A stretch of 64,000 nucleotides of DNA from SABI01 sp963676605 (GCA_963676605.2 CAXXSP010000018.1:248001-312000); one strand, 5' to 3'. Positions 19,176 through 32,465 are shown, numbered from the stretch's first letter. The notes: generated by a model from the sequence alone, not told the origin. A program made the numbers and translations.

Positions 19176-20037
19176 GCATACCTCCGGACCAGTTGAGTTT
19201 ATCACGTATCACTTCATAATAATTACGCTTGGTAGACTCAATCAGCAATGCTTTCGAGTGAGATTTCTCTATAATTATTTCATCCTCCTCTTCGAGAGGA
19301 AAGAGGACCTGTCCATCGACGGTAAGCGAAAGCTCGGTCTTCTGATGAGGAGATACAACGATGCGGATGACATCGTCTCCCGTAACGACAAGAGGGCGGT
19401 TTGAGAGTGTAAAGGCACAGATTGGGTTAATAATGAGAGCATCAAGATCGACATCGAGAATCGGTCCCCCTGCCGCGAGCGAATATCCTGTCGACCCGGT
19501 CGGAGTCGAAACGATCACGCCGTCACTTCGGAACAGCCCTCCGCTGGTCTCATTGATATAGAGCTGGAGCAGAACCATTCGGGAGATACCGCTGCTCGAA
19601 ATCGTCACCTCATTCAGTCCATGAGAATTGAACAGTCTGTTCCCCTTCCGTTGGACCGAGACACGGACCATCAGGCGGCGGGACACATGGGCTTTGCCTT
19701 TCTCCCACAGCTCGAAAGCCTCTTTCCATTCATCCTTTCCCACTTCCGTGATAAATCCGAAGGAGCCGAGGTTTACGGCAAGCATGGGAATCCCACGGGA
19801 ATGGAGGAACCTGGCACAGGAAAGTACCGTTCCATCCCCACCAAGGATTATAGCTAGGTCGGTGGAGCTTCCAACAGACGAAATCTCATCAAAGGTTGTG
19901 GTCAGCACCACCTCAGAAGTGATGTTCCTTCCCTCAAGATAGGAAGTCATCTCCTCAACAAGACATGCACTCTCTTCCTTATGAGAGTTTGCCAGGATAG
20001 CTACATGATGTATGGTCCGTTTCTCTCGTGAATGCAC
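19168..20037 (-). CDS. nadK: NAD kinase
   Basis: ATP-dependent kinase that makes NADP from NAD. It has 289 residues. The GTG start at 20037 is supported by GAGGAGG 7 bases upstream. The diagnostic GGDGT motif is at 66-70, NLGSFGFITEV at about 89-99, NEVTISSSG near 141, and the second conserved box SDGVIVSTPTGSTGYSLAAGGP at about 170-191. It overlaps recN, an arrangement also common in Firmicutes, and follows the DegT-like gene by 12 bases. Confidence 0.96.
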   Translation of the reverse strand: MHSREKRTIHHVAILANSHKEESACLVEEMTSYLEGRNITSEVVLTTTFDEISSVGSSTDLAIILGGDGTVLSCARFLHSRGIPMLAVNLGSFGFITEVGKDEWKEAFELWEKGKAHVSRRLMVRVSVQRKGNRLFNSHGLNEVTISSSGISRMVLLQLYINETSGGLFRSDGVIVSTPTGSTGYSLAAGGPILDVDLDALIINPICAFTLSNRPLVVTGDDVIRIVVSPHQKTELSLTVDGQVLFPLEEEDEIIIEKSHSKALLIESTKRNYYEVIRDKLNWSGGMHA

Positions 20038-20049
20038 GATGAGTCCTCC

Positions 20050-21078
20050 TCATGGGATATAGGCGATAACCCGTTCTATCTGCTGAACTTCCTTCTCTGT
20101 AAGAAAGGGGTAAAGCGGGAACCGCATGGTACGGGCGGCAACAGCTGCAGAGCGCGGGAACTGGGTGAATGCATCATCCGATGTTTCAAGAAGAACATCA
20201 TGAAATGCACGCTCGGTCAGTATACCATGTTTCTTCGCAAATGCCTCAGCTTCCTCGTATTTACTTTCAAGAGTGAGAATGAAAGAATACCCGTTATGTA
20301 CATATTCCTCCTCCACGCTCCCATAGCTGTGATGCCTGTTTCGCTGTGAGGAGAGAAAGAACCGCCGGTAAAACGATTCCCGTCTCTTTATATTCTCTTC
20401 TATCTGTCCAAGCTGTATGATCCCGAGTGCGGCATTCATATCACCGAGTGCTATACTGCCATAGAGTCGAGAGAGTTCATGCTCCACCTGTGTATAGTGC
20501 TTATCGTCACAGAAGACCAGGGCACTGCCTCCACCACAAGAGACGATATCTGAATGTTCGAAGCTCATGATGACAATATCTGCGGCTTTTCCTGCAGGCG
20601 ATTCATCGCGAAAGGAACCGAAAGATTGTGATATGTTCGCTATGACAGGGACCTGGATCGACTCATACAGGCTGAAGGGGGCCTGGTAACCGTACGGCTC
20701 ATCAATGAGGACTGCTGCTAATGAGTCTGCTGTTTCGGAGAGAAGGTTCTCATCAATTGCCAGTGTTTCCGGATCTATGTCTAAAAGCTTAAAAGAAAAC
20801 CCGAGAGATTCAATGACCTGAACATACCAGAGCGGTGAAAGTACAGAGACCCCTATGTTCGCATGTTTCGGTAATGAGAGAGAACGGAGAGCAAAAGAAA
20901 GCGAATCGACGATGGTCCTCAAGGGGATGACCCGTTTCGGGTACCCGAGGTACTCCTTCAATGCCAGAGAAAAACTGTACGTGTTCTCCCCTATTCCAAT
21001 GTGCTCGTCAGCCATGGTCTGCAGTACTGCAGACATATCCTTTCTTCTCAAAGTAGGCCGTTCAAGTTGAATCATCAT
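20050..21078 (-). CDS. DegT/DnrJ/EryC1-fold protein lacking the PLP lysine
   Basis: Fold-type I aminotransferase homologue of about 342 residues, from the ATG at 21078 (a TTG six codons earlier is possible; neither has a strong ribosome-binding site). The segment VPVIANISQSFGSF aligns with the family's VPVIEDAAHSLG, and MSFEHSDIVSCGGGS with the active-site box SF-x3-K-x4-GEGG. In this alignment the Schiff-base lysine is Asp and the Asp that contacts the pyridine nitrogen is Asn. The protein is therefore unlikely to be a normal aminotransferase and may be a structural or regulatory relative. It lies between the rRNA terminator and nadK and is probably cotranscribed with nadK. Confidence 0.75.
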   Translation of the reverse strand: MMIQLERPTLRRKDMSAVLQTMADEHIGIGENTYSFSLALKEYLGYPKRVIPLRTIVDSLSFALRSLSLPKHANIGVSVLSPLWYVQVIESLGFSFKLLDIDPETLAIDENLLSETADSLAAVLIDEPYGYQAPFSLYESIQVPVIANISQSFGSFRDESPAGKAADIVIMSFEHSDIVSCGGGSALVFCDDKHYTQVEHELSRLYGSIALGDMNAALGIIQLGQIEENIKRRESFYRRFFLSSQRNRHHSYGSVEEEYVHNGYSFILTLESKYEEAEAFAKKHGILTERAFHDVLLETSDDAFTQFPRSAAVAARTMRFPLYPFLTEKEVQQIERVIAYIP

Positions 21079-21154
21079 ACTCTGAAGGATATGCAAGAAT
21101 CAGACATTCATCAAGTGGAAATATGAAAGGAGAGGATCAAAGGAGGAAGACCGC

Positions 21155-21211
21155 CGTAAAACAACGAAAGGCTGCGAGGGGAAGTCCCGAGAGGACACAC
21201 CTGCAGCCTTT
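21155..21211 (-). terminator. Terminator of the rRNA operon
   Basis: Minus strand: AAAGGCTGC and GCAGCCTTT form a 9-base stem closing a loop with an internal GTCC/GGAC pair, followed by CGTTGTTTT. It lies about 55 bases past the 5S gene. Confidence 0.7.
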
Positions 21212-21267
21212 GATCTATATAGAACCCGTCGGGCAATGCACCCATTGACGAGCAGAAGACAAAAAAA

Positions 21268-21380
21268 GATCCGGCAGCTACCTACTCTCCCGCTAAAAGC
21301 AGTACCATCGGCGTGAAAGGGCTTGACTTCCGTGTTCGGGATGGGAACGGGTATGACACCTTTGCTCTGGCCACCGGATC
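21268..21380 (-). rRNA. rrf: 5S ribosomal RNA
   Basis: Complementary terminal sequences GATCCGGTGGC and GCTGCCGGATC bound the gene. The internal CCCGTTCCCATCCCGAACACGG box and the GGGAGAGTAGGT segment are typical of bacterial 5S. It is the last gene of the rRNA operon. Ends are judged from the terminal stem and may be off by a few bases. Confidence 0.93.
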
Positions 21381-21499
21381 AAATTCACTCCAGATACACT
21401 ACTCAGGTGAGTCCGTGTATCCACCAGTGAATTGCTGAACTATCGTTCAGCTTCTAAGGAATTTCTCCCTAGAATCCTTGAAAGGATCTATATAATAAT

Positions 21500-24476
<2,977 letters not shown>

Positions 24477-24581
24477 TATTATCATATATATCCTTTCGCT
24501 AATTATGTAAAAAAACAATGTTCATCAACCTACAATCAGGATGACCGGTGAGCTTCACACAATCTTCCTTCTCAGGTTTTA

Positions 24582-24655
24582 TGGGCCTGACAAGACTTGA
24601 ACTTGTGACCTCTTGCTTATCAGGCAAGCGCTCTAACCACCTGAGCTACAGGCCC
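24582..24655 (-). tRNA. tRNA-Ile (GAT anticodon)
   Basis: On the minus strand the acceptor GGGCCTG pairs with CAGGCCC, followed by discriminator A. The D arm has TAGCTCAGGTGGTTAGAGC, the anticodon loop is CTGATAA (GAT, Ile) and the T arm contains GTTCAAGTC. The 3' CCA is not encoded. It lies in the 16S-23S spacer, a common place for tRNA-Ile. Confidence 0.95.
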
Positions 24656-24786
24656 AGACAAACATATCAAAGAAAAGAAGGAAAAGAGGTGTGTAAGGGG
24701 TATTCGGCAGACTCTCACTGCCAGGTCAACGACCTATTGTCTTAACTACTCCCTGATGTGAGATCAGGGATGAACCTTTCTTATCA

Positions 24787-26328
<1,542 letters not shown>

Positions 26329-26592
26329 TAAGTTCCGGTATAAATACCGGATTTATTCAACTTAAAGCCTTCCCCTGTCTTCTCATTATCATCACTCCTA
26401 AAAGTAATGACCAAACGTTAGCTTTTCACTTTCGTTCGTGAATTGACTTGGAAGCCCTTACACTTCCTCTTAACTCAGTAACCAACGACCTTTACAGGTA
26501 ATCGTCACCTCGTATATCCTTCCTTCTCTTCTCTTATATCTCTGTCAAAAATCTTTTAAAAATCATCGTGCCTTGTTTTGAGGCACCCGATC

Positions 26593-26622
26593 TTTATAGC
26601 AAAAATCAGCGTTTCTTGTCAA
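26593..26622 (-). promoter_or_regulatory. rRNA operon promoter
   Basis: On the minus strand a perfect -35 TTGACA (plus 26617-26622) and TATAAA (plus 26593-26598) are separated by 18 bases, followed by the GC-containing discriminator GATCGGG. This puts the start point about 255 bases upstream of mature 16S. A second TTGACA (plus 26543-26548) has no clear -10 partner. Confidence 0.75.
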
Positions 26623-26669
26623 GTGACTCACTCAACTTTCTGTTGATTTTTTTTGTTGCCGTTTCGCTT

Positions 26670-26705
26670 CAGCAACTCGTCTGAGTCGCTGTTGCGTTAA
26701 GCAAC
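26670..26705. repeat. Two adjacent short hairpins upstream of the rRNA promoter
   Basis: CAGCAACTC and GAGTCGCTG (26670-26691) form a 9-base stem with one mismatch, immediately followed by GTTGC-GTTAA-GCAAC (26691-26705). They lie between pgsA and the rRNA promoter. Function is not evident; they could insulate the two transcription units. Confidence 0.4.
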
Positions 26706-26750
26706 GTGGTGCATACTATCTGTTTTGGAAAACTCCGTCTAGGGGGTTTG

Positions 26751-26771
26751 AAAAAAAACTTGATTTTTTTT
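26751..26771 (-). terminator. Possible terminator after pgsA
   Basis: Eight A residues (26751-26758) and eight T residues (26764-26771) are separated by CTTGA, giving an A/T-only hairpin ending in T8 on the minus strand, about 25 bases after the pgsA stop. The stem is weak, so this is tentative. Confidence 0.35.
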
Positions 26772-26794
26772 GTTTTTGCCCCTTATCCCTGATT

Positions 26795-27391
26795 TTATCT
26801 GGTCAGGGAGGAGAGTGCTCCGCTCTTTTTCATCGCTGCAGCATAGGTGAGGAATGACATGAGTGATGCAAAAGCTGTAAGGATGAAGAGGCCGAGGAGG
26901 ATGGGATCTGCGATCCCCTTCCATCCGGTCTGCTGAATCAGCCTGTCAGCCGATACATAGAAGATGCCTGCAATGCCGCTCACGGCATACATGACGGTCT
27001 TGCTCTTTCCCCAGATGTTCGCGGCGACAGCCTTCCCTGTCTTCATCATCAGCATTCTGAGGAAGATGATTGAGAATTCTCTGTACATGACAATGATGAA
27101 GGCCCATACCGGCATCACACCGACCGCAACGAATGCCACAAAGTAGGTAAGATGGGCAAGGGTATCGCTGAAGGGATCCATCACCTTGCCGAGGTCGGTC
27201 ACCAGGTTGTGTTTGCGGGCTATGATTCCGTCCGCCAGGTCAGAGGCCTCGATCAGTGCCCACAGTATAAGCATGAGCACTGCAGAGAGCGTCGACAGAG
27301 CCGGTGAGAACCAGACGGGCAGAAAGAAGGTGATAAAGAATACAGGCGTCAGGATGAGCCGTGTGATCGTGATTTTATTCGGCAGGTTCAT
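26795..27391 (-). CDS. pgsA: CDP-diacylglycerol-glycerol-3-phosphate 3-phosphatidyltransferase (PgsA-like)
   Basis: CDP-alcohol phosphotransferase that commits CDP-diacylglycerol to phosphatidylglycerol synthesis in the membrane. It has 198 residues with several hydrophobic helices. The family motif D-G-x2-A-R-x8-G-x3-D-x3-D is complete at about residues 53-75. The start MNLPNKITITRLIL is typical of PgsA. It overlaps the M32 carboxypeptidase stop by 4 bases (ATGA). Other CDP-alcohol transferases share the motif, but the N-terminus favours PgsA. Confidence 0.88.
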   Translation of the reverse strand: MNLPNKITITRLILTPVFFITFFLPVWFSPALSTLSAVLMLILWALIEASDLADGIIARKHNLVTDLGKVMDPFSDTLAHLTYFVAFVAVGVMPVWAFIIVMYREFSIIFLRMLMMKTGKAVAANIWGKSKTVMYAVSGIAGIFYVSADRLIQQTGWKGIADPILLGLFILTAFASLMSFLTYAAAMKKSGALSSLTR

Positions 27392-28908
27392 GAGAGTTCT
27401 CCTCCATTCAGGTATTTGCTGTTGAGATATTCTGCGAAATAGGAGGCTTTGAGCTCCTCGCCTGTTATCTTCTTCAGCAGAGGCTTGGGATCCAGAAGGG
27501 CTCCCAGGGAGTATACATGCTTATTGAGATAGGAATGGATCGCTTCAAAGTTTCCGCTCCTGATCTCTCCTTCGATATCTACATGCTTCTTCAGAGTATT
27601 CGTAATCTGCGCACCGACAAGGTTGCCGAGTGCGTAGGTCGGGAAGTACCCGAACTCGCCCATAGACCAGTGAATATCCTGTAGAACCCCTTCCCTGTCA
27701 CTTCTAATATCGATTCCCAGCAGTTCCTTCATTCCCTCCATCCAGGCCTGAGGGAGGTCTTTCACCGCCAGCTCTCCGCTGAGTAGTTCTCGCTCAAGAC
27801 GGAACCGGAGAATGATATGAAGAGAATAGGTCACTTCATCTGCATCAACACGGATCGCCGAAGGTGTGACCTTGTTCACCGCTTTATAAAAGGTATTGAG
27901 GTCGACTCCCGAGAGCTGTGCGGGGAACAGGGAGGAGAAGTCGGGATAGAAGTGCTCCCAGAAAGCGGCACTGCGTCCGACAATATTCTCCCAGAAACGG
28001 GACTGGCTCTCATGGAAGGAGAGGGAGGGGGCATTCGCAAGGATCGTGCCTTTCAACTCTCCGCGAGACATTCCCATCTCATAGAGGGCATGACCGCCTT
28101 CATGAATGATGGAATAGATGGGACTGAGCACACTTTTCTCGGTATACCGTGTCGTAATCCTGATATCGTCGCTTCCGAGCGTGATGGTATAGGGATGAGT
28201 ACTCTCTCCCACCACACCTCTGTTCGTATCAAAACCCATAGCCTTCAGGATATCGTTATTGAATTCCATGAGGCTCTCTTTCCCGAACCTCTGATACAGG
28301 AAGGAGTCTTCGGCCTCTTCACGGCCTCTCATTCTCTCAAGGAGCTGACTCAGATCCCCCTGCAGCACATCGAAGAGAGATTGAACTTCAGCGGTTTTCA
28401 TCCCGGGTTCAAAGTTGTCCAGGAGAGCATCATAGGGGTCATCTTCATACCCGTACAGCTCCGCTTTCTCCCTGATAAGTCCGACAAGCTCGCTCAAAAC
28501 AGGTTCATACAGGGAAAAGTCATCCTTGCTTCTCGCCTCTGTCCATGTTTCATGGGCTTTTGAGGTCATCACCGAGAAACGGTGGACGAAATCACTGCTC
28601 AGCTTCCCCTCTTTCACAAGGGCTCTGTAGTGGTGACGGATCTTTGCGCGGACAGGCTGTGGAAGGTCAGGTGAACCTTCTGGATTGTTCTCATCAGCAC
28701 CGAGGGAGGAGAGAATCTCCTCCATCTCGGTTGAGGTCGACTTGTCGTGAACAAGGGTATCAAGATATCCGAGCTGTTCACCCCTCTCCTCTTTGGCTGA
28801 GGGAGGGGTGGCATCCTGATCCCACACCAGCGTGGAAGAGATATGGTTCAGGAGAGTAAGTTCCCGGTCAAGGGAATCAAGGGCGCTGAGCGCCTTGTCT
28901 TTAAGCAT
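27388..28908 (-). CDS. Thermostable carboxypeptidase 1-type metallocarboxypeptidase (M32)
   Basis: Zinc carboxypeptidase of family M32 (Taq carboxypeptidase), a cytoplasmic enzyme that removes C-terminal residues from peptides. It has 506 residues, the standard length. Visible motifs are HEGGHALYEMG (HExxH zinc site, about 266-276), HESQSRFWEN (about 299-308), DEVTYSLHIILRF (about 357-369) and the C-terminal GxFxYFPTYALGNL region near 415. It sits between thrS and pgsA and probably shares their transcript. Confidence 0.95.
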   Translation of the reverse strand: MLKDKALSALDSLDRELTLLNHISSTLVWDQDATPPSAKEERGEQLGYLDTLVHDKSTSTEMEEILSSLGADENNPEGSPDLPQPVRAKIRHHYRALVKEGKLSSDFVHRFSVMTSKAHETWTEARSKDDFSLYEPVLSELVGLIREKAELYGYEDDPYDALLDNFEPGMKTAEVQSLFDVLQGDLSQLLERMRGREEAEDSFLYQRFGKESLMEFNNDILKAMGFDTNRGVVGESTHPYTITLGSDDIRITTRYTEKSVLSPIYSIIHEGGHALYEMGMSRGELKGTILANAPSLSFHESQSRFWENIVGRSAAFWEHFYPDFSSLFPAQLSGVDLNTFYKAVNKVTPSAIRVDADEVTYSLHIILRFRLERELLSGELAVKDLPQAWMEGMKELLGIDIRSDREGVLQDIHWSMGEFGYFPTYALGNLVGAQITNTLKKHVDIEGEIRSGNFEAIHSYLNKHVYSLGALLDPKPLLKKITGEELKASYFAEYLNSKYLNGGELS

Positions 28909-28919
28909 GAATATCTCCT

Positions 28920-30663
28920 CTAGAGATCCTCATGACCCTCGATCTTCGATACGAGAGTTGAGATATATTCGTCCAGTGCGATTCCGTTGTCCTGCTTACC
29001 GGTACGGTAACGGACACTGACACCCTTCCCTTCAGCCTCTTTCTCACCGAGAATCAGCATATGGGGAACCTTCTTCTTCTGTGCATTTCGGATCTTAGCG
29101 TTCATCCTGTCATCGCTGTCATCGATATAGGCTCTGACTCCCTTCTCTTTGAGAGCTGCAAGCACCTCTTCACCATAGGCATTGAAGTGTTCTGCAACCG
29201 GGATGATACAGACCTGCTCAGGTGAGAGCCAGAGAGGAAAAGCCCCTGCAAAGTGCTCGATGAGCACCCCGAAGAAACGCTCGATGGAACCGAGCAGAGC
29301 ACGGTGAATCATGTAGGGACGTTTCTCTGCCCCGTCCTTGTCAACGAAGACCATGTTGAAACGTTCAGGGAGGTTGAAGTCGAACTGCACAGTGGAAAGC
29401 TGCCACTCACGCCCGATCGCATCCTTCACCTTCAGGTCGATCTTCGGTCCGTAGAAAGCGCCGCCGCCTTCATCGGTCTCGTACTCGAGACCTTCCGCCT
29501 CAATCGCCTTTCTCAGCGACTCGGTCGCTGCATCCCACTTCTCCTTCTCTCCCACGCTCTTTTCAGGCTGGGTCGAAAGGTAGGCTGCGATATCGGTGAA
29601 ACCGAAGGAGCGAAGCATGAAGAGGCTGAAACGGAGAACTTCACTGATCTCACTTTCCATCTGATCGGGAGTACAGATCAGGTGGGCATCATCCTGAGTG
29701 AAGCCTCTCACTCTCATCAGGCCGTGCAGTGCTCCTGCCTTCTCATAGCGGTATACGGTACCGAGTTCGGCCCAACGGAAGGGAAGCTCACGGTAGGAGT
29801 GTTTTCCATTGAGATAGATCATCACATGGAAGGGACAGTTCATCGGCTTCACATAGTAGTCGGACTTGTCCATTTCCATGGGTGAGTACATGCTCTCCTT
29901 ATAGAAATCGAGGTGTCCGCTCGTCTCCCAGAGCCAGGACTTACCGACATGGGGAGTACTGATCATCTCATACCCGTTCTTATAGTGCTGATCCTTCCAG
30001 AAATTCTCGATAGCGCCCTTGATCCTGGTACCCCGGGGATGCCAGTAGGCAAGACCGGGACCTGCTTCCTCATGGAAGCTGAACAGGTTCGAGTTCCTTT
30101 CCGAGTTTTCTGTGATCTCTCTTCTCGATCTCCTCGAGCTGCTTGAGGTAGAGTCTCAGGTCCTTCGGATTATTCCATGCAGTTGCATAGATACGGGTGA
30201 GCATCGGATTGGTTTCCTTACCTCTCCAGTAGGCCCCTGCGGTATTGAGAAGCTTGAATGCCTGAGGATTAAGCTGTTTGGTGCTCTCCACGTGGGGTCC
30301 CCGACAGAGGTCTGTGAATCCTCCCTGATTATATAGAGAGACTTCCTCATCTGCGGGAATCGCATCGATCAGTTCCATCTTATAGGTCTGATCGGCAAAC
30401 ATCTTTTTCGCCTCATCGCGTGAAACGACGATGCGTTTAAATTCCTTATCTTCGCTGATGATCTTCTTCATTCTCTCACTGATCTCATCGAGATCATCAC
30501 GTGTCAGAGACCGGGGGAGATCAAAATCATAGTAAAAACCGTTATCGATCGCGGGACCGATAGCGATCTGTGCGTCGGGGAAGATCTCAAGGACTGCTTC
30601 CGCCATCACGTGAGACATACTGTGTCTCACTCTTGCCAGTTTTTCATCTACGGGCTGTTTCAT
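28920..30663 (-). CDS. thrS: Threonyl-tRNA synthetase without TGS domain (one +1 frameshift near 30,085)
   Basis: Class II synthetase that charges tRNA-Thr. It starts MKQPVDEKLARVRHSMSHVM, directly at the editing domain, so it lacks the N-terminal TGS domain, as in other spirochaete ThrS. The editing motif HSMSHVMAEA and TDLCRGPHV lie in the first frame. After RKLGKEL the frame shifts by one extra base and continues NLFSFHEEAGPGLAYWHP, then PMNCPFHVMIY, RVRGFTQDDAH, GGAFYGPKID and the C-terminal anticodon domain. Removing one base gives 580 residues. As thrS is normally essential I infer a sequence error. A T-box leader precedes it. Confidence 0.93.
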
Positions 30664-30687
30664 ATCTTCAATTCTCCTTCATTGCCT

Positions 30688-31006
30688 ATAAAAAAACCTT
30701 CATACTCTCTTCCTCACACAACAGCATTCCTGCCGTTCGGGTAAGGACGAGAACATGAAGGTCATGTTTCCGCGGTTCCACCTTACTTCCTGAGGGATGT
30801 ACTCATCCCCAGGCTCTTCATTGTGCCGTTTTCGCCGGCCTACGGCGGCAATACTAAACACCCCGACGGAAAGGAGGGAATGTTATTCACACCGCAGCTC
30901 GGGAGTGGTTTTCATCAGATTCGTGTCAGACCTCTTTCAGCCTCGAAGGTCCTCTCTTTCACACGGGAGATCTGATTACTCGTCTCCGTCAAAGCTCTTA
31001 GATAAG
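30688..31006 (-). promoter_or_regulatory. T-box riboswitch leader of thrS
   Basis: On the minus strand the T-box signature TGGAACCGCGG is present (plus about 30,770-30,780), preceded by AAGTAAGG. Upstream is a long stem-loop I region with AAAACCACTCCC, in which ACC (Thr) followed by A is the likely specifier codon. Downstream a strong hairpin pairs ACCTTCAT with ATGAAGGT and ends in seven T residues (plus about 30,690-30,762), the conditional terminator. Uncharged tRNA-Thr would favour read-through into thrS. The specifier is inferred, not folded. Confidence 0.88.
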
Positions 31007-31035
31007 AATATCTGCTTATTTGTTTCGATTGTCAA
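31007..31035 (-). promoter_or_regulatory. Promoter of the thrS T-box transcript
   Basis: Minus strand TTGACA (plus 31030-31035) and GATATT (plus 31007-31012) are separated by 17 bases. Position fits the start of the T-box leader. Confidence 0.65.
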
Positions 31036-31119
31036 GAGTCGCACGTCTCGTCAGAGAGGCACCCTTCCTATACTTCCATTCTCCGGATGCTTTCACAGAA
31101 ATCAGCAATTTCAAACAGG

Positions 31120-31819
31120 TCAAGGGCTCACAACCCATGGTCCAGGAGCAATCCAGTAATCACACGAGGTAGTCATTCCATTCATCCTGTTAATGATTGG
31201 TGAGAGAAATTCAGAGATATCTGCAATTATATTATAGAAAGAATCAGGTATGATATCCTGGTCCAATCTTCTTCTATACATATCCCACTGCTTCTGCTTT
31301 AATGTTGAAAACTGGGTGCTAAAGACCTCCAAGTTGGAGGGAATTGCGGTTTTTCTCATATTAAAAGTCGCATTGCACGCATTGAAAGCCGATATCAATC
31401 TGAATATTGACTATAGCCGTACCCAGATTCCCTTTAAAACGAACTCTGATACCGGTATACATAGCATCCTCTGTAATATGCTGCAATTGTATTGAATCAG
31501 GATTAAAGATTAACCCATCTGGCTCAGTGTCGATGTTGATGATATCTACAATTACAGATTTGATATACTCATCTTCATTCAGTACGCTTCCAAGGAAATC
31601 AATATCCATTGTTGACCTGAAGTTTTCCGTTTGCATTGCATGGAGCAAGAGCCCTCCTTTAAGGATGAACTTTTCTTTATAGGAAGATTTCGAAAATCTC
31701 TACAGAAAACGCTCCATGGCAAAATATTGCAGCAGTTCCTGAAAGGATCTTCGTTCACTTCGTGCTCGATTGAGAAGCCGTTGTCGAATTGATGTCTACA
31801 TTCGTATTTGTTCATTCAC
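31120..31819 (-). pseudogene. AbiEii-like nucleotidyltransferase toxin, inactivated
   Basis: Type IV toxin of the AbiE system; AbiEii proteins are DUF1814 nucleotidyltransferases. The likely start is GTG 31819, overlapping the antitoxin stop (GTGA). The frame encodes TSIRQRLLNRARSERRSFQELL, FAMERFL, FSKSSYKEKFILKGGLLLHAM and MDIDFLG, a good AbiEii N-terminus with the K-G-G and D-x-D nucleotidyltransferase motifs. It contains TAG at codon 8 (31796-31798) and at codon 40 (31700-31702, where Tyr is expected). After QIDIGF at about 31,375 the sequence jumps to the C-terminal part (TQFSTLKQKQWDMYRRRL) in another frame, so roughly 70-80 central residues are deleted. The toxin is almost certainly dead. 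Confidence 0.8.
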
Positions 31820-32409
31820 AAAATTGCCTCTATGTATGGTGTTATCACCTTCTCTACCCGACAGGTTCTGGCGTATGAAATCAATGCTGCGGGATAAAAA
31901 TCATGCCTCTGTCTATACAATTTCAAGGCCTCCAAAACGATATCCATCCCTATCTTATTCCGGAATTTAAAACAGTCTACAATTGTTTTCTCCGGCCCAT
32001 ATATCTTCACAGGAACACCATCAATGGTATGAGTTTCAACTCCAATCTGAAATGTAGCGCCAGAGTATCTGAAAACCTGAATAGGTGGATAAGTAATTGA
32101 GGGCGTTCTTGACCCTTCGAGTATCGCTATATGTACACGATGAGGAATTTGAGTGGTCAGCTCATAATAATCTAATGCAGAGATCAGACAAATCACGGCT
32201 TTAGGATATCGCGAAGCTATGGTAACTACATCAGGATGCCCAATAAGCGGAAGGTCCGCAAGACGGTATACACCTCTGGAAATCTGAACCAGTGTTCCAT
32301 ATTCCACCATCGTATAAAGGGCATAACGACTAATACCGAGTCGTATAGCTTCACTCATTCGCAACTGACCACCGTGGGATCTGAAAATATCTTCTACATT
32401 CTTTTTCAT
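31816..32409 (-). CDS. AbiEi-like type IV antitoxin
   Basis: Antitoxin/transcriptional repressor of AbiE-type systems. It has 197 residues, starting MKKNVEDIFRSHGGQLRMSEA. The N-terminal winged-helix segment (about 8-55; ISRYALYTMVEYGTLVQISRGVYRL) is characteristic of AbiEi, followed by the AbiEi_1-type C-terminal domain with VICLISALDYYELT and YGPEKTIVDCFKFR. The ORF is complete while its toxin partner is ruined. A perfect palindrome lies just upstream and is a likely self-binding operator. No strong ribosome-binding site is visible, so the transcript may have a very short leader. Confidence 0.85.
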   Translation of the reverse strand: MKKNVEDIFRSHGGQLRMSEAIRLGISRYALYTMVEYGTLVQISRGVYRLADLPLIGHPDVVTIASRYPKAVICLISALDYYELTTQIPHRVHIAILEGSRTPSITYPPIQVFRYSGATFQIGVETHTIDGVPVKIYGPEKTIVDCFKFRNKIGMDIVLEALKLYRQRHDFYPAALISYARTCRVEKVITPYIEAIL

Positions 32410-32427
32410 ATCACAACACACTTACCA

Positions 32428-32451
32428 AAAAGTATATATTTATATACTTTT
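32428..32451. promoter_or_regulatory. 24-bp perfect palindrome, candidate AbiEi operator
   Basis: AAAAGTATATA (32428-32438) and its exact complement TATATACTTTT (32441-32451) are separated by TT, 18 bases upstream of the antitoxin ATG. AbiEi proteins are known to repress their own operon through inverted repeats in the promoter. The arms overlap the likely -10 region. Confidence 0.55.
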
Positions 32452-32465
32452 ATATACATTTTGTC

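Noticed and set aside
24656..24786. A second tRNA in the 16S-23S spacer next to tRNA-Ile
   Set aside because: The stretch has a small hairpin (TCCCTGAT/ATCAGGGA) and some tRNA-like pieces but no cloverleaf with an anticodon arm and T arm. It is more likely an rRNA processing stem.
27817..28563. 248-codon plus-strand frame opposite the M32 carboxypeptidase
   Set aside because: The minus-strand carboxypeptidase is complete and conserved across this stretch, so the opposite frame is a composition effect.
31579..31815. Frame starting MNKYECRHQ after abiEi as the true toxin start
   Set aside because: Only its first few codons could be used. The AbiEii motifs (SIRQRLLNRARSERRSFQELL) lie in another frame that is open from GTG 31819 apart from the amber codons.
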